A DNA stretch of 64,000 bases, from positions 169,352 through 233,351 of the forward strand of contig NZ_BSEC01000002.1 in NCBI RefSeq assembly GCF_027923385.1, given 5' to 3'. Positions 9,056-16,409 of this stretch are shown here, piece by piece; the stretch's first letter is position 1, and every line of letters starts with the position of its first letter. A program made the translations under genes and the position numbers. The notes below the pieces were generated by a model. It had not been told where the DNA came from and did not search any database. It saw only the letters and a program-made list of their open reading frames with translations. This DNA is from Methylocystis echinoides. Its GTDB lineage: Bacteria; Pseudomonadota; Alphaproteobacteria; Rhizobiales; Beijerinckiaceae.

Positions 9056-9079
9056 ATGCTAAACTATATGATATAGCAT
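9056..9079. promoter_or_regulatory. Backbone box 1, before ssb
   Basis: Palindromic: ATGCTA (9056-9061) and TAGCAT (9074-9079) flank a 12-bp AT core; 9 of 12 half-site positions pair. It contains TAAACTATA, shared with other backbone boxes, and lies 21 bp before the ssb start. It probably overlaps the -10 element. Confidence 0.6.
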
Positions 9080-9100
9080 TCAGCAGCGGACGCAAGCGCC

Positions 9101-9457
9101 ATGACCTCTCGAAATCTCTTTATCATTTCCGGAAACGTCTCGCAAAATCCACGTCGATTCGGCGACAACGCCCCAAAAACCGTCCTCACGGTCGCCGTCG
9201 ACGATATTTGGACGGATCGCGAAACAGGAGAGAGAAAGAAGCGAACGGATTTCCTGACCGCCTATACGTTTAACAAGAAAATTGGCGACTTTGTCTTGGC
9301 GCAGGTAAAGCCAGGATATCAGGTCACGATTGACGGCCGCATCCGATCAAACTCCTACGAGAAAGGCGGCGACCGGTTCTATTCGACCGACCTCGAAATC
9401 ATTCGCATCGATGCGCACCCGCCGCGAGCAGAAGCCGGCAGCGGCGTTCCCGAATGA
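9101..9457 (+). CDS. Single-stranded DNA-binding protein, plasmid type
   Basis: A 118-residue OB-fold protein. The N-terminus (NLFIISGNVSQNPRRF) and the strand pair RTDFLTAYTFNKKIGDFV and GYQVTIDGRIRSNSYEKGG follow the SSB pattern, but the acidic C-terminal tip that recruits repair proteins in chromosomal SSB is missing. Plasmid SSB variants protect transferred strands in the recipient. It overlaps the next gene by 4 bp (ATGA) and is led by backbone box 1. A second, related SSB-like gene is at 18309. Confidence 0.75.
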   Translation: MTSRNLFIISGNVSQNPRRFGDNAPKTVLTVAVDDIWTDRETGERKKRTDFLTAYTFNKKIGDFVLAQVKPGYQVTIDGRIRSNSYEKGGDRFYSTDLEIIRIDAHPPRAEAGSGVPE

Positions 9458-10002
9458 TCCGTCAAATGGCGATTTCCTTGGTTGCGGTTGGCCTTAGACA
9501 GAGTGTCGCGAGCGCTGAGGAAGCAAGCGTCTACACGCCGCAGAGCGCGCTGCAATCAACGCCCATGCGTGTCGAAGTGATCGACGCGACGTCTTTTCGC
9601 GACATAGAGACCGGAGCAAAGTACCGGCTCTATGGCGTCGACTCCTGCCTGCCGACGCAGACCGCGAATTTGAATCGCCAATCCTGGCCTTGCGGCGCCG
9701 TTGCGATCGCCTGGCTCACGAACGCGACCCTCGGCAAATGGGTGTCCTGCAACGCTTTGCGGGAAACGGCCGGCCAGCGACTATCGCGCTGCGCGTCGTC
9801 AGAGCATCAGGATCTCGCGGCCGACATGCTGAAAGAAGGCCTCGCGATTGTCTTGCCGATTGCCGAGGGCCAGGAGGTGCGCGCCTACAGCCAGCTGCAG
9901 GATCAAGCTCGCAAGCAATATAGGGGATTATGGTCCAGTCAGTTTATGATGCCCTGGGATTTGAGGGCGAAGCAGGCTGGAGGGTCGGCCTCAAGCCGCT
10001 GA
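9454..10002 (+). CDS. Exported SNase-like (thermonuclease-fold) protein, probably non-catalytic
   Basis: A 182-residue protein with an N-terminal hydrophobic export-type segment (about residues 1-20). The SNase fold is suggested by VEVIDATSFRD, then KYRLYGVDSC, WPCGAVAIAWLTNATLGKWV, and LAADMLKEGLAIV. In staphylococcal nuclease terms the Arg and Asp of RLYGVD are kept, but the acidic residue of the IDGDT motif is replaced (IDATS) and the general base of VDTPE is lost (VDSCL). A structural or binding role in the periplasm is therefore more likely than hydrolysis. It is translationally coupled to the SSB gene by a 4-bp overlap. Confidence 0.6.
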   Translation: MIRQMAISLVAVGLRQSVASAEEASVYTPQSALQSTPMRVEVIDATSFRDIETGAKYRLYGVDSCLPTQTANLNRQSWPCGAVAIAWLTNATLGKWVSCNALRETAGQRLSRCASSEHQDLAADMLKEGLAIVLPIAEGQEVRAYSQLQDQARKQYRGLWSSQFMMPWDLRAKQAGGSASSR

Positions 10003-10051
10003 GCAAGGACGGCCAGCGGCTTGATCTCGCGCTCTAAATCGGGTTAGGCTC

Positions 10052-10074
10052 CTCTATCATATTATATGGTAGAG
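10052..10074. promoter_or_regulatory. Backbone box 2, abutting the lipoprotein start
   Basis: A 23-bp near-perfect palindrome centred on 10063 (10 of 11 positions pair; arms CTCTATCATAT and ATATGGTAGAG). It ends two bases before ATG 10077, so a promoter here would give a leaderless transcript. Confidence 0.6.
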
Positions 10075-10076
10075 AG

Positions 10077-10682
10077 ATGTCCGCGCGCGCTGCCCTTCTT
10101 ATCGCTCCCTTGATCTTGGGCGGCCTCGCCGGCTGCGAGGCGCCAAGGGCTCAATATTCTTCTATGGCCGAGGCGCCGGCGCGCGATCGACTTCTCGCGC
10201 CCCGGGAGGTGGTTCCCGGCCGTCTCGCATACGCCGACGCGCCGGACGCTTTCGCGCCAGTTCTGGCAAGCCGTGTCGCCTATCCCACCCAGGCCCAGGC
10301 GAATTACGCTTTTCAACGCTCCTGGGCGTCGAGCGAGCAGTCCGGCGGCGCTCCTTTGGCCCTCATCGGTGGTGATCCCAAGGGCTCTGATCGCGAGCCC
10401 GTTCGCGTCCGGCTCTTCGCCTGTCGCCCGGGCGCCTTAGACGACATCACGGGACATATTGTACCGGCTCGCGGACGTGTCGTGCACTGCGCGACGGATT
10501 TCCTCGACGCGCAGGATCGTCGGCTGTTCCGCGAAACCGTGAACTTCTTCTATGAGCGCGGCGCATGGCGCATGGCGCAAACGGCGCCGCCCCAAGCCCA
10601 GGCGCCGTGGATTGCTCCTGAATCCTCTCCGAAGGATTATTTTCCATGGTCGCCGTGGGGACGGCGCACGACGCCTTACTGA
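10077..10682 (+). CDS. Predicted lipoprotein of unknown function
   Basis: A 201-residue protein with a type II signal peptide: MSARAALLIAPLILGGLAGC, lipobox LAGC with the acylated Cys at residue 20. The mature part is proline- and arginine-rich with two conserved-looking segments (RVRLFACRPGALDDITGHI, FRETVNFFYERGAWRM). I recognise no family. It stands in the cluster of exported plasmid proteins and is preceded by a backbone box, which argues for a conjugation- or envelope-related role. The start codon is fixed by the signal peptide although no Shine-Dalgarno sequence can fit. Confidence 0.65.
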   Translation: MSARAALLIAPLILGGLAGCEAPRAQYSSMAEAPARDRLLAPREVVPGRLAYADAPDAFAPVLASRVAYPTQAQANYAFQRSWASSEQSGGAPLALIGGDPKGSDREPVRVRLFACRPGALDDITGHIVPARGRVVHCATDFLDAQDRRLFRETVNFFYERGAWRMAQTAPPQAQAPWIAPESSPKDYFPWSPWGRRTTPY

Positions 10683-10950
10683 CGTGGTTCAGGGCGAGTC
10701 CTCCTGGCCCAGCGACGCGATCGGCGTCATCGGCGCTGGAGGGGCGCGGAAGTTTTCCGGAGCCCGGATGGGGGACGATCGACCGAAGGGGAGCGATGCA
10801 TCTGGCGCTTGCGGTCGCAATATTGATCTTCCGAGACCGGCATTGGTGGATCAGAAAATCGACAAATACGGCTGCGCATGACCCAGGCTCTTCTGCGGGG
10901 GCCCAGAAGGCGCAATGCGACGACGCTGAGGCCCGTTTCCTTGTGCGCCA

Positions 10951-12042
10951 TCACAGTGCGACGCGCGTCAGCGTCCGTTCGGCTCGGTCGCACACCCATT
11001 CCGAGAAGCGCTTTCCCAGAATTTGCGCCGGCCTTGTCACCAAAGATTCGAGCAGCAAAGCGAGAACGACGGTCAGGCTTGCTGCGGTGCTCAAAACCAG
11101 GATCGCTGGCGCGTGGTCGCCGAGCCCCTCATGGATCCCAGACATAATTGGGAGATGCAGGAGATAGATCGAGAAAGATAGCTCGCCAAGTCTTTGGAGC
11201 ACGCTTCCTTCCTGAGGCTCAGGTCTTTCTTGGATGGCTGAGGCGACGACAAGTCCAAATATGATCGCGACCATGGCGATCGCCGATCCTGAGGCCAAAG
11301 CTCCAAACACGCGCGCGAGAATTGAGGCAATTACAAGCCAAAAAGCGGCGATGGCCTTGCTAAAGCGCGGCAAGGGCCATTGCCTCGTCAGGCCGAGCGA
11401 GAGCAGGACGCCCACAGCGAAGCCGTCGAGGCGGAATGTCCACCAAAAGCCGCCCCAGGGGCGTTCGCTCAGGGCGCCGGCGGCGAGAGTCGTCATGCAG
11501 ACCAGGGTCGTCAGTTTAGGGCTCAGCGCGATCAGAAATGGCGCCGCCAAATAGAATTGCATTTCGCTCGCGAGCGACCAGAAATGCGAGGTGGCCGTCG
11601 GTGCGCCACAGCCGGCCGCGCCATCAAAACAGGGAGCCCAATAGAGATTTGCGTAAAAGCCGGCGGCCGCTTTCAAATCGTCTGCCGTTTCGCCCAGCGA
11701 AAACCCGTACGCCAGAGAGAGTGCGATCAGGACGATCACGGCCCAGGCCGGCAGACCGATCCGGAGAATTCGTCGGCTCCAGAACGCAATCGCGCCCCGC
11801 CAGAAGCCGTCATCCGCTTCCAAGCGCAATCGCCTCGTGCTTTCGGCGGCGGAAAATCCGGAAATGACGAAAAACAAGTCGACGCCCACGCCGAGCGCTG
11901 GAACGCTCAAGACGCGCACTGCGGCCAGGTCGGACCCAAAAACCAGACCAGTGTGGGACGCGACGACCGCCAGGATCGCGAGGCCGCGCAGTTCGTCGAG
12001 GGCGCGGATCCGCCCCGCAACGCGATCGAAATTTGGCCTCAT
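10951..12042 (-). CDS. Membrane acyltransferase of the OafA/acyltransferase-3 family
   Basis: A 363-residue integral membrane protein with about ten hydrophobic segments. The N-terminal motif RALDELRGLAILAVVASHTGL carries the Arg and His that define the acyltransferase-3 family, followed by VDLFFVISGF. Family members transfer acetyl or other acyl groups to surface polysaccharide, lipopolysaccharide or peptidoglycan. Here it is transcribed divergently from a secreted protein, with backbone box 3 between them, so it appears to be part of the plasmid programme. A role in altering the cell surface (for example phage or mating receptor) is speculative. The 268 bp between its 3' end and the lipoprotein gene hold nothing I can identify. 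Confidence 0.85.
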   Translation of the reverse strand: MRPNFDRVAGRIRALDELRGLAILAVVASHTGLVFGSDLAAVRVLSVPALGVGVDLFFVISGFSAAESTRRLRLEADDGFWRGAIAFWSRRILRIGLPAWAVIVLIALSLAYGFSLGETADDLKAAAGFYANLYWAPCFDGAAGCGAPTATSHFWSLASEMQFYLAAPFLIALSPKLTTLVCMTTLAAGALSERPWGGFWWTFRLDGFAVGVLLSLGLTRQWPLPRFSKAIAAFWLVIASILARVFGALASGSAIAMVAIIFGLVVASAIQERPEPQEGSVLQRLGELSFSIYLLHLPIMSGIHEGLGDHAPAILVLSTAASLTVVLALLLESLVTRPAQILGKRFSEWVCDRAERTLTRVAL

Positions 12043-12064
12043 GAGCGACTTGCCTTTGCGCCTT

Positions 12065-12086
12065 CACTATATAATATAGCATAGTG
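12065..12086. promoter_or_regulatory. Backbone box 3, between divergent genes
   Basis: CACTAT (12065-12070) and ATAGTG (12081-12086) flank an AT core. It sits between the acyltransferase start (12042, minus) and the secreted-protein start (12111, plus) and could control both. Confidence 0.6.
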
Positions 12087-12110
12087 CACCACCCGCCAAA
12101 CCGTTCCGCC

Positions 12111-12695
12111 GTGAAACGCCGACGCGCCCTGCCGGCGGCGGCGCTTTGTCTCGCGGCGGCGACTGCCCAAGCGCAGGAGCTCACGCCTCCTCCGGAAAAT
12201 TGGCGGCCGATCGTTTATCGCGACCTGCAAATTCCGGGGCCTCAAGATCGAATTTATGCCGACCTTTGGGCCGACGTGATCCAGAGCAACAACCGCCGCT
12301 ATCTCGCCGCGGGAGATCGGCGCTTTCTGCTCGGCAATGCGCCAGTGCGCGAAGCGCATGCGCTCGTGCGCGGCGGCGATAAAGTCGCGCTTCTCAGCGT
12401 TCTCAATACGGCCACCCATTGCGTCGCCGTGGCGAGAGATCCGAGCAGCGATCTTTCGGTAAAGATGTGCCCGATGCGGCTTGCTGTTTGGAATGGGACC
12501 TCGGCGACGCTCAGAGAGGCCAAAGGCTGTTATCTCGAACCAGGCGCTGAGGCGCGGAATACCATGGCGAACTCGTCTTACGCCGCCTCTTACACATCCT
12601 ACGATGTCGTCACGAAATCGATCAGGCTTGGCGTCATCCTTGGGCGCCGTGTCGTCGAGCAGTGTTCGCAAACCGTGCCGCTCTACCCCGGTTGA
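12111..12695 (+). CDS. Secreted protein of unknown function
   Basis: About 194 residues from GTG 12111, giving a clean signal peptide (basic KRRR, hydrophobic core, cleavage near AQA-QE). A GTG at 12084 lies inside the palindromic box and would bury the signal, so 12111 is preferred. The mature protein contains LWADVIQSNNRRYLAAGDRRFLL and a Cys-containing stretch (THCVAVARDP, VKMCPMRLAVW, GCYLEPG, VVEQCSQ) with four cysteines, which suggests disulfides in the periplasm. No family recognised. The next gene starts 10 bp after its stop. Confidence 0.6.
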   Translation: MKRRRALPAAALCLAAATAQAQELTPPPENWRPIVYRDLQIPGPQDRIYADLWADVIQSNNRRYLAAGDRRFLLGNAPVREAHALVRGGDKVALLSVLNTATHCVAVARDPSSDLSVKMCPMRLAVWNGTSATLREAKGCYLEPGAEARNTMANSSYAASYTSYDVVTKSIRLGVILGRRVVEQCSQTVPLYPG

Positions 12696-12705
12696 GGCCC
12701 CCACG

Positions 12706-13071
12706 ATGCATCGGATCTACGCCGCTTCCTACGCAATCTACTACTGGTCGGATTGGCTGTTTCTTCTGGCCTTTGCCAGCTTGTTCGTCATTCCGTTCAC
12801 ATCGCTCGAGGCGCGTTTTGCGGTCTGGTGCGTCGCGCTTGTGGTCGCGGTTGCAAGCCTTGCCGCGGGGGTCCTGTCGGAGGCGTTATGCCGAGCCCTG
12901 TTGCGCTGGCGCCGCGAGAGGCGAGGATTTTCAGAGGAGGAGGCGCGGCGGATCGAGTTTCTTGAAGAGGACAGGCGCCTTACGCATGTCGCACAAGAGG
13001 CAAGCCGACTCGCGGCCGAGCGCCATCAACAGAGCGTCGAGGCGTGGTGGATAAACAACCGCCGTGGTTGA
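12706..13071 (+). CDS. Small inner-membrane protein
   Basis: 121 residues from ATG 12706. Two hydrophobic segments (about residues 10-33 and 38-60) are followed by a charged, helical cytoplasmic tail (RRERRGFSEEEARRIEFLEEDRRL). No family recognised. It is probably co-transcribed with the secreted protein upstream. Confidence 0.5.
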   Translation: MHRIYAASYAIYYWSDWLFLLAFASLFVIPFTSLEARFAVWCVALVVAVASLAAGVLSEALCRALLRWRRERRGFSEEEARRIEFLEEDRRLTHVAQEASRLAAERHQQSVEAWWINNRRG

Positions 13072-13201
13072 CCGAGTGTCGACGACTGTCTCTGATTCTT
13101 CCAGGCGGCGACGGCGACGATTCAGCCTCTCTTCTCGGGCAGTGCGATAACGCCCTGCCCAGTGAGAGGCCTCGCAGCCGCCTTGAAGGCATTCGAAGAG
13201 T

Positions 13202-13477
13202 TCAGAATGGCCAACGTGTGGAATCGTCGAGCAACGCTTGCAATTCTTGGCGCGTCGCTTGGCTGAGCGCATTCCGTTCGCGTCGCGCGAAGACGGAGCA
13301 CCAGAACAGGGCTTCGTCCGGTTCCTTTTCGTAAACGGCTTTTCCGATCAGGATGGCGATCAGCGCCAATCGGTCGCATTCGTCTGGGCCGAAATGATCA
13401 TTCAGAATACTGACGGTCTCTTCGGCGGATCGCCTCTTCTCTGCGCTTTGTTCCAACATGGGAGAAGAAGCAATCAT
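13202..13477 (-). CDS. Small acidic protein, last gene of the XRE operon
   Basis: 91 residues from the minus-strand ATG at 13477, with a strong GGAGG 7 bases before it that overlaps the end of the upstream gene. Helical and acidic (SAEETVSILNDHFGPDECDRLALIAILIGKAVYEKEPDEALFW). No family recognised. Longer frames reaching 13891 are artefacts running through the upstream gene. Confidence 0.5.
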   Translation of the reverse strand: MIASSPMLEQSAEKRRSAEETVSILNDHFGPDECDRLALIAILIGKAVYEKEPDEALFWCSVFARRERNALSQATRQELQALLDDSTRWPF

Positions 13478-13479
13478 TT

Positions 13480-13722
13480 TTAGCCTCCATTCGCCGTCAA
13501 GACCGGCCCTAAGCGATTCATCACTGCAAGCGCCGAGAGAAGCGCCTCTGCGGGCGTCTGCGCTCCCGTAGCCAAAACAACCTGTCTCGTTGTGGTCTCC
13601 TCTCCTGTTGCCGACTTGACGCAGCCTCTCCCAGCCGACAAAGCTTGGCGCCGGCGACATTCGTGCAGCGAAAGGCTCAGCAAGAGTCTCTTGGCTGAAG
13701 TCGCTGGCGCGACCGGAGCCAT
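13480..13722 (-). CDS. Small protein, middle gene of the XRE operon
   Basis: 80 residues, ending at TAA 13480-13482, within the ribosome binding site of the next gene. Its start is uncertain because no good Shine-Dalgarno precedes 13722. The C-terminal half (QTPAEALLSALAVMNRLGPVL) is helical. Kept because it fills the space between two coupled genes with correct spacing. Confidence 0.35.
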   Translation of the reverse strand: MAPVAPATSAKRLLLSLSLHECRRRQALSAGRGCVKSATGEETTTRQVVLATGAQTPAEALLSALAVMNRLGPVLTANGG

Positions 13723-13745
13723 TTTCTGCGTTACTTTGTCGGAAG

Positions 13746-14228
13746 TTAGGCTCTCTTGCGCGACTTGGTCTTTCGTGTCGCCTTTGCCTTCGACGCCGAA
13801 GCGGGCTTATCGACGGCGGACGGTTTCGCCTCGGCGGGTCGTTCGGCGGGTTTCGACGCCGGGGGGCTGATTGCGAATTGATCTGCGGCAAATTTTGACC
13901 GCGTCTGGCGTCGCGCCTCTACGCTTTGAGTCAGCCGGTCGAGATCGATGTTCTGGCCGGCGAGCCAGGCGCGCATGACCTTCTCGTCAATGCCGAGCAT
14001 GTCCCAAACCGAGAGGTCCAGCGCTTTGGCGGTCCGTTCGATCGTCCAAAACGTCGGATTGCCGATGCCCTTTTCCAGATTGTAGTAGGCGGCCATCGAC
14101 ATGCCGATCTTGTCGAGGAAGGTTTTGAGGTTGGGGTATTCCTTGGCTTTGCGCTGCAAGATAATGGCGAACAAGGCGGTCGCGACAGAATCCCTGTCTT
14201 CGCCTTCTTGTTGTTTTGGCATCGCCAT
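13746..14228 (-). CDS. XRE-type helix-turn-helix regulator
   Basis: 160 residues from ATG 14228 with GGAGG ten bases upstream. Residues 28-75 form a Cro/CI-type HTH (LKTFLDKIGMSMAAYYNLEKG, NPTFWTIERTAKALDLSVWDML). The C-terminal third is Lys/Ala/Pro-rich and ends KTKSRKRA, a DNA-binding-type tail. Its own promoter region contains backbone box 4, so autoregulation is likely, and it is the only obvious sequence-specific repressor encoded among the boxed genes. That makes it the best candidate for the regulator of the whole box set; this is inference. Confidence 0.75.
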   Translation of the reverse strand: MAMPKQQEGEDRDSVATALFAIILQRKAKEYPNLKTFLDKIGMSMAAYYNLEKGIGNPTFWTIERTAKALDLSVWDMLGIDEKVMRAWLAGQNIDLDRLTQSVEARRQTRSKFAADQFAISPPASKPAERPAEAKPSAVDKPASASKAKATRKTKSRKRA

Positions 14229-14317
14229 AACTGTTCTACCTCCCCTCCCCAAATGACGAACCGTGACGCCTTGCGCCGAGCCCGAAACGAGCGACTCACA
14301 TTACCGTCAGGCTTTCG

Positions 14318-14343
14318 CCTAAAATATATCATATTCTATCCTG
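14318..14343 (-). promoter_or_regulatory. Backbone box 4, before the XRE operon
   Basis: On the plus strand CCTAAAATATATC followed by ATATTCTATCC; lies about 90 bp upstream of the regulator start. The remainder of the 14229-14710 gap holds a second AT-rich inverted repeat near 14360-14375, box 5, and no gene that I can see. Confidence 0.5.
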
Positions 14344-14626
14344 CCAAAAGATCATTGAGTTATCCTTTATGATAAGGCAAAGCTTGGACCGCCCTTTGTC
14401 TTCTCCCCCGCCCTTTCCCGGTAAGGCCTCACAAGCTCACGGGGCGTTGTGGGAGTCGATCGAGGGCGCGCCTCTGAGGCTGTAAGCCTCTGAATTATAA
14501 GTCTGAAAATTGAGACTGTCGAAAAGTTTGCTCACAGGCCGAAAAGCCGTGAAGGCTCAGCCGTGGCCTAGAACCGCTTCGCTTCGGATGCCGCCTATGC
14601 AAGCAGGTCGAGCGGGTGTCGATGCT

Positions 14627-14647
14627 CTAGTAAATAATATAGTATAG
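14627..14647 (+). promoter_or_regulatory. Backbone box 5, before the transglycosylase operon
   Basis: CTAGTAAATAATATAG followed by TATAG; same CTA/TAG-ended AT-rich type as the other boxes, 63 bp upstream of ATG 14711. Confidence 0.5.
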
Positions 14648-14710
14648 AACGCTTCGGCGCGTTATGCTCCGAGCCGGGCCGTTTGCGGGCAAATTTTTAG
14701 GAGGCCGATC

Positions 14711-15169
14711 ATGTTGCGACCTATTCTCTCGCGAGAGGTAGCGTTGGCGCCCACTCATTTCGATGGGGTCCATCGGCGTAAATCGCACGGCAGGATTAAC
14801 CTTTGTGCGTCTTTATGCGTCATTTTGCTCCCTTTCTCGGGCAGAGCGCTTGCCGACGATCGCGACCGTTTGGCGCCTGGGCTTTACGTTGCCGCGACGG
14901 TTGGATGCGAAGGCCTTGGCGGCGGCGGCACGGTCGATTTCGACGGCAAGAATTTCTCGCCGCACTACCAGGCATGCCTCACTCAGGCGCTCTCCCAAAA
15001 CGCGCGCTATCGTCAGACCTGCATTGAGGGACAAGGAGCAAACTATCCCACGACAGCGCAAATCCAACGCGACCCTTCCAAGACGATGAAGGACGTGACG
15101 ATCGCGGTCCTCTCGAGAAACACCTTCTCCATGAATGGCGTTCGATATGACTATTGCGGGGCGAGATGA
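14711..15169 (+). CDS. Small exported protein of unknown function
   Basis: 152 residues, ATG 14711 behind TAGGAGG. An internal hydrophobic stretch (INLCASLCVILLPFSGRALA, about residues 29-48) looks like a signal sequence with an unusually long N-region; a later start may be used. The mature part has APGLYVAATVGCEGLGGGGTVDFDG and several cysteines. It overlaps the transglycosylase gene by 4 bp (ATGA at 15166-15169), so the two are probably coupled and may act together on the cell wall. Confidence 0.6.
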   Translation: MLRPILSREVALAPTHFDGVHRRKSHGRINLCASLCVILLPFSGRALADDRDRLAPGLYVAATVGCEGLGGGGTVDFDGKNFSPHYQACLTQALSQNARYRQTCIEGQGANYPTTAQIQRDPSKTMKDVTIAVLSRNTFSMNGVRYDYCGAR

Positions 15170-15882
15170 TGCGTCGGGCCGCTCTGCTTCTCGTGCCGCT
15201 CGCCTCGACGCTCGCCTTCGCGAGCGATTGTCCGAACGGCGACAATCTTCTCAAAAACAACACGCCGCTCAACCAGTTGTGCTCAAGGGGCTTCGGCCAG
15301 TTCACCCCCGGCTCGTTACAGCAGGCGATCGGCAATCAGCCGAACAATGTCGCGATGATCACCGCAGCCGCCGAGCAGCAGGGCGTGCCCGTCGATCTCG
15401 CGCTGGCGGTTTCCTATCACGAGTCGGAAGGCTTCAACTCCTGCGCCGGATCCGACACCGGCGTCAAAGGTCCGATGCAGCTCACGCAACGGACCGGAAA
15501 TAGCCTCGGCTACAATCGCGACGTCAACGAACAGAACATCATGGGCGGCATGAAGCTGCTCAAACAATGCGACAACAAGTGTGGCGATACGGCCTTTTCC
15601 TGTCTCTCGGCGTGCTACAACGGCTCGCCGCGGCCTGGCGAGCAGGCCGGCTGGGCGAGAGGCGTGCAGAACGCCTACGGAAAGCTCCACAGCGATCCTT
15701 CGCTTCTGGCCTCCGCCACGAGCAACTGCTCTTCCTCAGGCTCGAATTCGAGCTGTCCCGACGCCGCCGGCGGCGTAGTGGCGTCTTCGGTGACGCCGAG
15801 CGCCCCGTCAACGCTCCCGAGCCTCGGCGCGCCGCCTGCGCTCGCCAGCAGCGACATCATCGTGGCGCAGACGCAAATCTGA
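15166..15882 (+). CDS. Lytic transglycosylase, VirB1-like (second copy)
   Basis: 238 residues from ATG 15166. A signal peptide (residues 1-20) precedes an SLT-type domain: VDLALAVSYHESEGFNSC with the catalytic Glu in HESEGF, then KGPMQLTQRTGNSLGYN and a Cys-rich GIM-like segment, followed by a low-complexity Ser/Pro tail. Such enzymes open peptidoglycan for the secretion channel. The plasmid also has a VirB1 at 53301, so there are two; this copy lies apart from the virB operon, next to the replication region, and could serve the recipient or another envelope step. Confidence 0.8.
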   Translation: MMRRAALLLVPLASTLAFASDCPNGDNLLKNNTPLNQLCSRGFGQFTPGSLQQAIGNQPNNVAMITAAAEQQGVPVDLALAVSYHESEGFNSCAGSDTGVKGPMQLTQRTGNSLGYNRDVNEQNIMGGMKLLKQCDNKCGDTAFSCLSACYNGSPRPGEQAGWARGVQNAYGKLHSDPSLLASATSNCSSSGSNSSCPDAAGGVVASSVTPSAPSTLPSLGAPPALASSDIIVAQTQI

Positions 15883-16165
15883 GCGGAGCATTTGGCGGCG
15901 CGGGCGTCAATCCGCGCCGTTGCCCGAAGAGGCGCCGGGTTGGCACGCGTTTGGCGTGTCATTGTCCTATTTTAGCAGATGCCTCACCGACATCGCTCCG
16001 TGGATTTGCGGCCTTTGATATAGCCGCGTTCAATCGGGTTCGCCCCTGAGGCGGGGGAAAAATTTCGGATTTTCGCTGATTTTTTGTGGCAGCCCGCCCA
16101 TCAACGCGCCTCTGCGCGCGACCATCCTTCCCCGGTGGGTGAGCTGCCGGGTGGCCTTTCCGATT

Positions 16166-16185
16166 CTACTAAACTATAAACTGTG
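16166..16185 (+). promoter_or_regulatory. Backbone box 6, upstream of the repC leader
   Basis: CTACTAAACTATAAACTGTG: TAAACTATA core as in boxes 1 and 7. It lies upstream of the ctRNA region and is a likely repC promoter. 15883-16165 holds nothing I can identify. Confidence 0.5.
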
Positions 16186-16218
16186 CTTCCCAGAGTCGCA
16201 TGGAGGGAAGCAGGCTCC

Positions 16219-16249
16219 AAAAAGGAAAAGCCCGGCGCGAAGGCCGGAC
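16219..16249 (-). terminator. Terminator of the ctRNA
   Basis: On the minus strand a CCGGC/GCCGG stem with a 6-base loop (plus-strand 16232-16247) is followed by GCTTTTCCTTTTT. Confidence 0.75.
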
Positions 16250-16307
16250 CTCTCGAATAGCTGGCTAGAAGGGACGGCAACCCCTTCACACCCGAACACC
16301 AACCGTG
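16219..16307 (-). ncRNA. Counter-transcribed RNA controlling RepC (incompatibility RNA)
   Basis: A minus-strand promoter (TTGCGT, 16 bp, TAGAAT) predicts a transcript starting near 16307 and ending at an intrinsic terminator at 16219-16249, about 90 nt. Its 5' part forms the hairpin at 16293-16311 (7-bp stem, 5-base loop). This is the layout of the ctRNA between repB and repC in repABC plasmids. In the sense strand GAAAAGCCCG (16225-16234) is exactly complementary to CGGGCTTTTC (16321-16330), which offers the alternative folds needed for attenuation of the repC message. Confidence 0.8.
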
Positions 16308-16313
16308 TTCGAG

Positions 16314-16341
16314 ATTCTAGCGGGCTTTTCTCATTACGCAA
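16314..16341 (-). promoter_or_regulatory. Promoter of the ctRNA
   Basis: -35 TTGCGT (plus-strand 16336-16341), spacer of 16 bp, -10 TAGAAT (plus-strand 16314-16319). Close to the sigma-70 consensus, as expected for an abundant antisense RNA. Confidence 0.7.
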
Positions 16342-16409
16342 GAGGTTTGCGCGTTTCGCGCCACGGAAATTCTTTGCCTGCTTTCCGCTTAACGCGCGGA
16401 GAGCAAAGG

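Noticed and set aside
13202..13891. Long minus-strand frame spanning the small-gene operon
   Set aside because: Only its last 91 codons have a ribosome binding site and plausible composition; the rest is an out-of-frame reading of the 80-codon gene and the end of the XRE gene.
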